NCBI GenBank assembly: GCA_963693305.1 | Contig: OY855913.1 | Span: forward strand, 11,417,201 to 11,481,200 | DNA length: 64,000 nucleotides | Direction of reading: 5' to 3' | DNA from: Meandrina meandrites | Lineage: Eukaryota > Cnidaria > Anthozoa > Scleractinia > Meandrinidae | Part shown: piece after piece, positions 30,371 through 40,208 of the stretch | Layout of the letters: each line of letters begins with the position of its first letter | Numbering within the stretch: the first letter of the stretch is position 1 | Made by a program: the position numbers and the translations under genes | The notes under the pieces: model-generated | What the model saw: the letters and a program-made list of their open reading frames with translations, nothing else | The model's database searches: none | What the model was told of the DNA's origin: nothing

Positions 30371-30490
30371 TGTAACATATTAGCATATCACACAGCATAT
30401 TAGCATATTGCACGTGTAGTTAAATCATTATGCAAGCTGTGGGCCTTCGCACACAGTTAGTTGAATAAACGTCCTTCGACAAGTATTACA
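30371..30490 (+). repeat. Putative 5' LTR and primer binding site of the gypsy element
   Basis: The segment begins TGTAACATATTAGC, contains AATAAA near 30465 and ends GTATTACA. The next bases, TGGTGGCAGAG at 30491, have the TGG start of a tRNA primer site, and gag starts 65 bp later. A 120-bp LTR is short, but short LTRs are known in Mag-like gypsy elements. No 3' LTR remains for comparison. Confidence 0.45.
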
Positions 30491-30555
30491 TGGTGGCAGA
30501 GTTTTATTCAATAATCTCTAGAATTTGCGTCGAGAGAGACCAACAAAAGCGAAAC

Positions 30556-32723
30556 ATGGCAGCATCTGCGTCCTTCACATCGCCACAGATGAACTGGGAC
30601 GCTCCTGATCCGATAACTGCGTTCGGGAGATTTAAACAGAAATGTCAGCTTATGTTTAAAAGCGTTCTCAAACACACCGACGACAAAGAGAAAGTAAGCT
30701 ACATTCTACTTTGGTCGGGAGAGAAAGGGCTCAACATGTTCAACAGTTGAACCTTTACGAAGGAAGACGATAAGCCTGACGTTATTTTCGAAAAATTCGA
30801 GAATCAATTGGAGCCGAAGACGAGTCATCGTATCAAGAGAAAATAAGGGGACAGAGAGGGAGTTTGAGGGCGCTGGCCGGGATATGTCAATTCCATTTAA
30901 GTTATTTTTAGAAATGCGGACGTTCCAGTTCTTGTGAAATCTAGAGCTTGCCAGCGTGACATTTGTTTTGTCGGTTGTTGAATATTGAACGTGTCTTTCC
31001 AAGTGGAATTTACAGGCGTTTAGACTTCGACATTGGTATTGGCAATGATAGTTTGCATGCCTCGAAAGCACTCCGACGCTAACGACCTCTGAAGATGCTA
31101 AAATGTTATGACATTATGAGAATCGTGACCGGCGATACTCGGACTCCCTACCGTGGGTTTTTTATTTGCGACGTGTTCTGGTAGCCATTGTCTTCAAAGT
31201 TTCGCGACCTCTTTCGCTCCGAGAACCGTGCCTTCTAAAAACTGATTTGCCTCATAAGATATAATAGGAAAAGGACAAGGTCGTCGCTCTCGCTTCATAC
31301 TGTATATATTTAATATTTGGAGGCATTTCAAGTTGAATAGAGCACACAGGTCACAGGACTGCACGGTTTCCAGCAGTTTTTAGTTAGAAATTAATACCTT
31401 TGATTTGCCAAATGTTTTGTGTCCGTGCGAATTGATTTGGCTCGTTTCAATTTGCTGGATATGTTGTAACCTCTCAAAATTTTCGCTCTGGAAGAACAAG
31501 GTCTGATACTTTCCGTGAAGATGATAACTTGCAATTATATTTGCGACGCCGGGTCCGACTGTTTATAATTAATATTGTTGCAAGGTGTGTTGTGTCTTGT
31601 CACGGGTTACATATCGGTATTGGTCTATGTCCGGTTTCGACTGTTTGTTGTTGTTATTGCCCTAGCTGCTGTAGCTTTACTACGACAAAGCTATAATTTT
31701 ATTTTAAAGAGACGCTCTGTCTTGTAAAAATTTTGTTTCCCGCATCAATTAGACCAAGCGTTTTGACTCGTGAGCTCTATTATCTCCCTTGCTCGTGACG
31801 TGATGTCCTGACACCACATGATTGAAATGCAGCCCTCCCTCGTGCAAATCTGTTGACTCGTATTCTTCGCCAAAATTCGATATTTCCGAAAGCCATTGGA
31901 TTTGAAAGAAATTGTATAATCTCTCTCCTATTCCGAACAGTCTCTTATACAAAAATATTATTTCACAAGTCTCTTTCATCGAAGAAACGTATCTCCACGC
32001 CGTCCGCCTTTGTTGTTCAAATTTCTCGCCATGGGTGACGTGTGAGGACGTCAAGGGAAACAGGGCAGCGTCTAAAAATAACTTAAGTGAAATTGACATA
32101 TCCCAAAGGCTGGACTGGGCGCGTCCCTCTCTGTCCCCTCATTTTCTCTTGATCGTATTCATTGATACACACTGCAAGGAATGCGAGAAGAACCGCACGA
32201 GCCAGTCAACGATTTTGTCTCAAGAATAAAAAAATTAGCAGCAAAAGGTCAATTGCGCGACGACACTTAAGTCGAAGACAGAGTGTTAGACCAACTTGTT
32301 TGGGGTTCAAAAAACCCCGACTTTCAAAAATCGCTCATCACTCGCGACAAAACACTGCCCCTCGCAGCCGCTATCGAGATTGCAAAAAGCCACGAGGCCA
32401 CGAGCAAGCACATGAAGACGTTGACTGAGCATAGTAAAAGCTATCAAGATGGCAGAAATATCGATTCTATTCGACAAGAACAAGAGAGAGAATTCTGTAA
32501 CAACTGCGGTAAACAACATCAACAATATCCGCGAAACAAATGCCCAGCTTATGGCTCAACTTGTCTCAAATGTGGTAAAGCCAATCACTGGAAATCAGTC
32601 TGCAAACGGATCCGGCAAAAGGAAACAACCAAGTCAAAGAATAAAGCTGACGTCCAAGAAAACTATCCACAGTATTGAAGAGAAGTCCCACGACCCGGCC
32701 CATGACGATGACGATGAATTCTA
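30556..32723 (+). pseudogene. Gypsy gag, interrupted
   Basis: The N-terminal part starts MAASASFTSPQMNWDAPDP at 30556 and includes a TGA where the frame otherwise continues. After the insertion at 30834-32151 the frame resumes near 32159, with DFVSRIKKLAAKGQ and a stop shortly before it. Two zinc knuckles follow (CNNCGKQH with a distant Cys, then CLKCGKANHWKSVC near 32561-32602). The nonsense codons make this a relic. Confidence 0.7.
30834..32151. mobile_element. TIR element in gypsy gag, 7-bp target duplication
   Basis: Termini CAAGAGAAAATAAGGGGACA and the inverse of CAAGAGAAAATGAGGGGACA enclose 1318 bp. ATCGTAT is duplicated (30827-30833 and 32152-32158). Imperfect inverted similarity continues inward for about 100 bp (GATATGTCAATT and TTAAGTTATTTTTAGA occur in both arms). 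No transposase is recognised. The duplication size does not point to one superfamily. Confidence 0.7.
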
Positions 32724-33084
32724 ACAATCAGCACCATTGAAATTAACGCCATTGAAGGTGTTTCTAATGACACACGCGACGAAGTCTTCGCGTTTCTTGA
32801 GATTTCTCAGCCTGAGAAAAAGCGTAAAATAAACCTACAATGCAAAGTGGATACAGGCGCGCAGAGCAACGTGCTGCCCATTCGACTACTTCGCATTATT
32901 GCTCCAGAGAAATTTGATGATGACAGAAACCCCAAACCAGAAGCTTTAGAGAAAAATGAAGCCATTCTCTCAGCATATGGCGGCTCCATAATTAAAAAAC
33001 TGAGCACTGTAAACATACCTTGCAAATACAAAGAAAAGAAGATTAACTGCATTTTCTATGTAACCGACACACCTGGCCCAGCCA

Positions 33085-34559
33085 CAGGGTCTGGAAGGGG
33101 GGGTCTGGATCTCGAGTCACGGGTTAAATTTCCGTAAATTCACGAATCACGGAAAAAAATTTTTAGATTTCACGAATCACGTGGTTAGGAAACGAATTGA
33201 TCAAGTCTATAAATAATTATACGGTTTCTTTGTGGTCGCTGGGCAACTATAGGCATTAGTTTTTGGTCTGATGGGAAGGAAACAAAAAGTATGGTGATCA
33301 AACTGAGTGACTGGCATCTCATAGTGTTCAACTCCACTCTCTTCCTCTTCCACTAACTGGTTTTCCTCCTCTTCAGAAGTGAAGTCATATTCCGATTGTT
33401 GATCACACCAGACTGTTGGTTTGATTTAGGGAAGGACCATTAGAAAAGTGATTGGGAGAGGAGGGGGGGGGGGGGGGGGGGAATTTTAGCTTGCAGGAAT
33501 TTCGGCCCATTGCCTGTGCAAGAATTTTGTTGGACTGCAGCCCTGTGCACGAATTTTTGTTGAGAAAATCTGCTTTATTCACAATGCGATGTGATGGAAT
33601 TAATTAAAAACAGTCCTACTTTGTTTTATTAAATCATTAAATACATAGCTTGTACTTTAACGTTACCATTTTATAATTTATTTAATGACATAAAATACGT
33701 TTTGAATAATGTTCACCTTAATAAATTAAATTTTTAAAAGTAAATAGCAGTTTATGGTGAAAAATTGTGTAATTACACACCTGTGATATACCTCAGTGTT
33801 AGGTTCGTAGGAATGAATTTTGAGGTGAGGGTGCCCAAACGTTAGCATTGATTACATGATGTATTAAAATGGACCGGAGGCCTATTTTCGTAGGGGGGTC
33901 CGGGGACATTCTCCCCCAGCGAAAATTTTTAAAATCTACACACGATCTAATGCCATTTGGTAGCATTTTGAAACACTTTTCTAGAAGAACTATATTTCTG
34001 GTTTAATATCAAAATGCGGTCTATCTTGTGCATGATATTTTTCTCTGCGTTTTTTCCGTGCATGATTTTTTTTTTCGGACATTTTCCCTTGCATGAATTT
34101 TTTTTTGTTGAATCCGTTCGCCTACTGGTAGCCTTTTCCGGTACATATTTAATGGAAAAGTTCCTGCTGCATGTTTTGTGTTGGTCTGTCTGATTGTCAG
34201 CTGCCGCACAGTCTTTCCATGCTCCTTGGCCCATTCCCACACAATAAGTTGGTCACTTTTAGACATCGTTTTCACAGGTAACCGTTTCATTTTGACAATG
34301 GTCGGTTACGTTACAAAACAATGACAGAAGACCAACTTTGAACCATCTTGACAGACAATTTACACGCATTAGTGTAGGGTTATTTGATGTTCACGACATT
34401 ATCGGTAGAAATCTCGATTCACGGACTACAACTTTAGATGATCACGCGTCACAGTGAATATATAATTCACAGATCACGGCTGTTTTTCATGAGTTTTCCC
34501 GATTCACGCCCTGTTTTTTGGTCAATTCACGGATCACGCGAAACCCCTTCCAGACCCTG
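33085..34559. mobile_element. TIR element in gypsy protease, 6-bp target duplication
   Basis: Termini CAGGGTCTGGAAGGGG and CCCCTTCCAGACCCTG are flanked by CAGCCA (33079-33084 and 34560-34565). Subterminal TTCACGRATCACG motifs occur at both ends, the kind of repeated motif hAT transposases bind. The interior has a G-run at about 33463-33481 and related GTGCACGAATTTT and GTGCATGATTTTT blocks, but no transposase. CAGGG ends suggest a hAT relative with a shorter than usual duplication. Confidence 0.72.
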
Positions 34560-35086
34560 CAGCCATTCTAGGGTTAAAAGCATGTACTGCATTAAAACTA
34601 GTATCATTACACTGTACACTAAAAACAAACCTGACTGAACCAACTGGCAATTTCAACATCTCAGCGCAACATGCAGACATCAACAGTAACCGGGAAGCTG
34701 CGTACATGGGAAGCCATGTACCATTAGAAGAGCGCCCCCCAATCAGAAATAAACAAGAGCTAATGGAAATGTACCCGGAATGCTTTAACGGTACGGTTGG
34801 ATGTTTTGAAGACTACACATATCACATCACACTAGATCCTAAAGTTCCACCTGTGATTCATGCACCCCGTTAAGTTCCTATTGAACTAAAAGACAGACTG
34901 CAAGTAGAAATAAGTGAAATGGAGAATCAAGATATCATTGCAAGAGTAACACAGCCCACAGATTGGGTAAATTCTCTGGTTATCAGGGAAAAAGAAAATG
35001 GACGACTCCGCTTGTGCCTCGACCCCAAAGACCTAAACAAGGCGATTAAGAGAGAGCACCATCCGGCTCCTACTCTCGAAGAGATA

Positions 35087-35278
35087 CAGTCAAAGCTCTC
35101 TTAACGGACACTCTCGTAAGCGGACAGCTCTACTTATAATTACGGCCACCTAGTCAAAACCCCGTTTTATTAAACTCTCATAAAAACTCGGTATTTTTAC
35201 ATTCTCGTAAGCGGCCAGCTCCAGTTACGGACACTTTTGTCGCGCCCCGAAGGTGTCCGCTAACGAGAGCTTCGACTG
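35087..35278. mobile_element. Tc1/mariner-type MITE in gypsy RT
   Basis: This 192-bp MITE has termini CAGTCAAAGCTCTCTTAACG and the inverse of CAGTCGAAGCTCTCGTTAGC, flanked by TA on both sides (35085-35086 and 35279-35280). TA duplication and CAGT ends fit Tc1/mariner. Ignoring the insert with one TA leaves the RT frame continuous. Confidence 0.78.
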
Positions 35279-35999
35279 TAACACCAAAGCTGACGGGAGC
35301 AAAACTCTTCAGCAAGCTTGATGCTCGAAACGGATACTGGAATGTCAAACTAGACAGAGAATCCTCGTACTTAACAATATTTAACACACCATTCAGCCGG
35401 TTCCGTTTCGTTAGGATGCCATTTGGCCTACGCATGAGTCAAGACATCTTTCAATTCAAAATTGACAAACCATACCGCAACTGTCTCGGAGCTATTGGAA
35501 TCGCAGACGATATCACTGCCTATGGAAAGAGTGACAAAGAACATGACTTGCATCTACATGAAACTATGGAACGTACCAGAAAAGCCGGCATTAAGCTCGT
35601 CAAGACAAAGGAGTGCAATTTCTTCGGTATGCTGTACACACCAGACGGCGTTAAACCTAACCCAGACAAAGTCAGAGCCATAGAAGAAATGGAAGCACCC
35701 AAAGACAAAAAGGAGCTTCATACCTTTCTAGGGATGGCAACATATATGGGTTCATTCATTCCCAAGCTAGCTGACCACACTGCACCACTAAGAGACCTCC
35801 TAAAAGAGAACGTTGACTTTGCATGGAATCCATCACACTCGAAAGCTTTTCGCTGGCATACTATGACAGAAGGGAACCAGTTGTCCTTGACGTTGATGCA
35901 TCGATCGAAGATCTGGGTGCAGCGTTACCCCAGAACAACAGGCCGATACAGCAGCTATCCCATCAGGTTGTACAAGGCTGGCCAGACAATGTGAAGAAA

Positions 36000-36594
36000 G
36001 TTGACCGGAAGAAAGTTGCTGTTCAAAGGGACTCTCTCAGAAACTACAAAAGCTACAGAACCGTGCTGCGCGTCTCATAACCTTCTCTAATTATGATAGA
36101 AATACTGATGAATTCTTACATAGTTTAAATTGGCACAAACTAGAGCATCACAGGGCCGTGAGTAAATCGATTATGATGTATAATGCTGTGAACAACCAGA
36201 CTCCGAATTATTTGAGTTCTCGGTTTTTCTCGCGTAACGAAGCCTTGACAAATACAATCTCAGGAATACTGAAGGAAACCCATCCATACCACAGCCGCGG
36301 ACTAATTATTGCAAACGAAGTTTTAGCTACAACGGGGCTGTGTTATGGAATAGCTTACCGAATGAAATAAAACTATCCAGAACACTTAACGAATTTTAGA
36401 ACAAATTGAAAAATCACACTTTTGGATCTTCTTGCAATTAAATTTTGAATACACGGCATCCTTGTAAAGCAGGTTTTGTTTGCTTGTTCTTATTAGTAGT
36501 TAGTCTCTCTTAGTTAGTGTATGTAGTTAGTGTTTTTATCCTTTGTTTTTTTATCCTGTACCTGAATGGATTTTACCGTGTTTAAATAAAGTTA
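36000..36594 (+). pseudogene. 3' end of a CR1/L2-like non-LTR retrotransposon
   Basis: The sequence LQKLQNRAARLITFSNYDRN begins near 36036 and SLNWHKLEHHRAVSK follows. This is the conserved C-terminal tail of CR1/L2/Jockey-type RT proteins. Frame breaks occur near 36300. The 3' UTR ends GTTTAAATAAAGTTAC and runs directly into the CTATC repeats. The 5' end is truncated and joined to gypsy RNase H sequence around 35960-36030. Confidence 0.68.
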
Positions 36595-37156
36595 CCTATC
36601 CTATCCTATCCTATCCTATCCTATCCTATCCTATCCTATCCTATCCTATCCTATCCTATCCTATCCTATCCTATCCTATCCTATCCTATCCTATCCTATC
36701 CTATCCTATCCTATCCTATCCTATCCTATCCTATCCTATCCTATCCTATCCTATCCTATCCTATCCTATCCTATCCTATCCTATCCTATCCTATCCTATC
36801 CTATCCTATCCTATCCTATCCTATCCTATCCTATCCTATCCTATCCTATCCTATCCTATCCTATCCTATCCTATCCTATCCTATCCTATCCTATCCTATC
36901 CTATCCTATCCTATCCTATCCTATCCTATCCTATCCTATCCTATCCTATCCTATCCTATCCTATCCTATCCTATCCTATCCTATCCTATCCTATCCTATC
37001 CTATCCTATCCTATCCTATCCTATCCTATCCTATCCTATCCTATCCTATCCTATCCTATCCTATCCTATCCTATCCTATCCTATCCTATCCTATCCTATC
37101 CTATCCTATCCTATCCTATCCTATCCTATCCTATCCTATCCTATCCTATCCTATCC
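36595..37156. repeat. Perfect pentanucleotide microsatellite (CTATC)n
   Basis: About 112 copies of CTATC run for 562 bp with no visible interruption. The long SYPIL peptide that can be read from it is an artefact. The array begins exactly at the 3' tail of the non-LTR fragment, which probably supplied the seed repeat. Confidence 0.95.
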
Positions 37157-37158
37157 AG

Positions 37159-37238
37159 GCAGTGTAACCGTATTGGTCCATGCGAGATGACATATCAGTC
37201 AGTGTAACCGTATTGGTCCATGCGAGATGACATATCAG
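37159..37238. repeat. 40-bp tandem duplication in gypsy integrase region
   Basis: The 40-bp unit starting CAGTGTAACCGTATTGGTCC occurs twice, head to tail, directly after the microsatellite. The second copy reads into the integrase N-terminal frame (RDDISVEDG). Confidence 0.85.
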
Positions 37239-37747
37239 TAGAAGATGGGATAGTACTCCTGGGCAGCCGAGTCATAGTCCCTGAATCCCTGACAGGCAAT
37301 ATCTTACAGCAGATCCATGAAGGGCACTTTGGCATAGAAAAATGCAAGCTGCGAGCAAAGTCGTGTCTACTGGCCAAACATTTATAGAGAAATAGAAACC
37401 CTCATAAGTTCGTGCAACGTTTGCCAGAAGTACCAAAACTCCCAGCAGAAGGAACCTATGATACCTTCAGAAATCCCTTCAAGACCGTGGCAAACCGTGA
37501 GCGCAGATCTGTTTCACACTCAACAGTCGTAGTTCCTGATTGTTGTTGATTACTATTCCAAATTTCCATTTGTCAGAAAGCTTCACAACCTCACAGCTCG
37601 AGCCGTTGTTAATGAAACAAAGATGCTATTAGTAGAAAATGGAATTCACAAAATCCTACAGTGCGACAATGGTACCCAATTCACCTCCGCCGAGTTCCGG
37701 CAACTGGCAAGCCAATACGGCTTCCAGATCGTCACGTCATCCCCTCA

Positions 37748-40208
37748 CTATTTGTACATACACTTTCAAAATTAAAATACAAGACATATTGCCAGACACT
37801 CATGCGAATGATAAAATGCAAGTTTAATTAAAAAATCTGTAGGCAACTTCTTTTCCATAAAACTAAATCTCAATACTAAGTCAGTTATGTAAAGATAAAT
37901 AGGAATCCACCAAGATGCCCCACAATGAGCTAAGAATTATCATATCACTAAATATGGCTCTGCTGATTATGATGTAATCCAATAGAAAAACATAATATGA
38001 GCAGACATGTGTAGGACAGGATCATTCTCGTCCCCAGACCATCTCTTGGTGCTGACCAAAAAGCTTGTGGCCTCTGGGGACCAGAATGGGGCTACACAGG
38101 ATGACATGAGCCGCTCCACAAAAAACCATCCAGCCCCACACACAAAAACAATTCATTTACTGCATATAATTCACAACAGTCACCCTCACACTCAGTCAAT
38201 AAGCTCATTTTCCACATCTCTACTGCTTGCACTCTAATTAGGCAACATCAACATATTGTTGACACAATAATTAGTGAATATTTTATCAACTCAATAACAA
38301 CAGTTGCATTTAAGTATAAAATAGGTAAAATACTTGTAAATACAAACTCATCTAATTTTGTTTCCTTTTTAAGCCTCCTTCTAAGTTTCGTTTCTAAGTT
38401 CGGATGAAAATTGTGTTTAATGTTTTGGATATTAGTTGGTCTGTTTATTGGTAATTAAGAATAGTAGCACTTTTTTGCATCATAAAAATTAAAAATTGCT
38501 TTGCTCAATGCAAATGTCAAGTTATTTTCACATCATTAGGAAGATTATATTGTTAATCATTAATTTTATAAATAAGTTACATATCATGGCTCTTAGAAAA
38601 TCTTTATATTAAATTACCTTAAAATGAGAAATGAAAAGCATGAAATCTCTGATTTGGCTTTGGCATCTTGTTTTGACTTGTTTTACTCCATGACGCAATA
38701 ACAAACAAATAACTGGAGCATTCACACTTTTCTAATTTACACTGTAATACAAATCCATGCACTGTAAATACTATTACAAAAAAACTGAATGATACACTTT
38801 GGCTGATATTCCTTTGTTGTATTCAAAATACTGTTACCTTTGTTATCAGAAAATATGGTAAATCTGAACTCTGGGTAGCAGGTCAAACAAAGCATAAAAT
38901 ATTGACATGCATACATATACATGACATAAGATATTTTGAATGGCTAATGGCTACATACTGAAATGGTGTAGTTGAGGTGATTCCCTTGAATTTCCCTAAA
39001 CATTTTCAGAACAATAGATCTTTTCTGCATTATGCTTTGATACCCACATTTGAACAATGGTGTCAAGTTGAGGCCTGGGTGGACAATTTTTCATATTTTC
39101 TGTAGTTTTGTCTACCCTAGCCTCAGCTTAAAACTATTGTTTGCAGTAATTGGAACAAATGCAGGAAAGGCCTAATTATTTGGAGTGTTTTTTATGGTAA
39201 GATTGCTAAAGAAAAATGGTCATATTGCCTTCTTTAACAAATTATCATCTTCCATCCAAAGGAAGAGTAGTAGAAAAACTCCATGTTGGAAAATTTAATA
39301 GTTACTAATACTCCAATGAAATCCTTGCTGACCTTGAGAGCACACATTTGAGAACGAAGATGATATTTGGTGACTGTAAGAACATTCTAAACTATGTTAT
39401 GTTAATAAATATTGCACAAATTGTAGTTTTAAATTAGATAGAATTTCTATTTTTTTATTTTAGTATTATTGTAAATTAGTTCTGAAAACCCTGATTGGGA
39501 TGAAGAAATAAAATGTATACCTAGTGTCAGTATTATGTCTTCCACAAGATTTAAAATATACCACACAAATTTATTATTAAACAGAGAAAGTTTCCTAGAA
39601 TTTCCATGCCAAATCATATTTCAAGGGAATCACCTTAGTTACCTTTGAAAACACTTTTTTCTTAGCATAAATGGACCTGCTTCTAATGCGTAGCTTGTTT
39701 CCAATTGGAACATTAAAAGTATATTCTTTAAGTGATGCTTAAGTCTGCCACAGAGACGTAAATGGACCTAGCATGCATTTGAGGTCTTTTGGTTGTTAAA
39801 TATCTTTTTAAAGTAAGATTGTAACTATCACTGTTTAGCGTAACCCAGGCTGTTGATAACTCAATCTAGTAGACAAAACAGGCATCTAATATTGATTGAT
39901 CATAGGATGCCCCACGCAGTGTACATAAACACAGTTTTTTTTTACTAAACAAAACTATAAATAAATCAGTTAAAGCACTGTTCTGTGTTAAATAGAACAG
40001 CCACTGTGTTATGTTTAAACAATTATACTGCTATCTATTGATAATTGACTTGTGGGCTGGCCCTAATAGAAACCCTGAGTGCTTGCACTCTAGTTGATAA
40101 ATATAATTTGTTGCCAGTGATGTGGTTGTAAAAGTTTGCTTTGAAAATATTATCTTTTTAGTAAGTCTTTACCGTAAGCCTTTTGGGCCTTAGCACTGAG
40201 ATTTAGTG
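37748..40208. other. 3' flank of the PPM1-like gene, no gene recognised
   Basis: This AT-rich sequence lies between the end of gypsy homology and the phosphatase stop codon. The part next to 40209 must include the phosphatase 3' UTR. I found no domain, RNA gene or clear terminal repeats. Confidence 0.45.

Larger units (their letters stand above)
30371..37747 (+). mobile_element. Ty3/gypsy retrotransposon relic with nested insertions
   Basis: Gag, protease, RT, the start of RNase H and integrase are present in the order expected for Ty3/gypsy. The element is interrupted by a TIR element (30834-32151), a second TIR element (33085-34559), a TA-flanked MITE (35087-35278), and a non-LTR fragment with its microsatellite (about 36000-37156). 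For the first three, the flanking duplications show the exact pre-insertion site, and coding continues across each site once the insert is ignored. The 3' part after the integrase core is missing, as is the 3' LTR. Confidence 0.82.
32724..37747 (+). pseudogene. Gypsy pol: protease, RT, RNase H start and integrase, broken
   Basis: The aspartic protease active site DTGAQS is at about 32849. RT begins after 34790, with a stop at 34870, and carries LFSKLDARNGYW, MPFGL and IADDI (the usual YVDD position) near 35500. The RNase H start DVDAS lies near 35894. The integrase part (37214-37747) has the HHCC zinc finger (HEGHFG, then CNVCQ), a DDE core with ADLFH and CDNGTQFT, and an in-frame stop between them. 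It ends at SSPHYL, where sequence homology is lost. Gene order supports Ty3/gypsy over BEL or copia. Confidence 0.75.

Noticed and set aside
36543..37190. 215-codon open frame with repeating SYPIL
   Set aside because: It is the translation of a pure (CTATC)n microsatellite; length and openness follow from the repeat.
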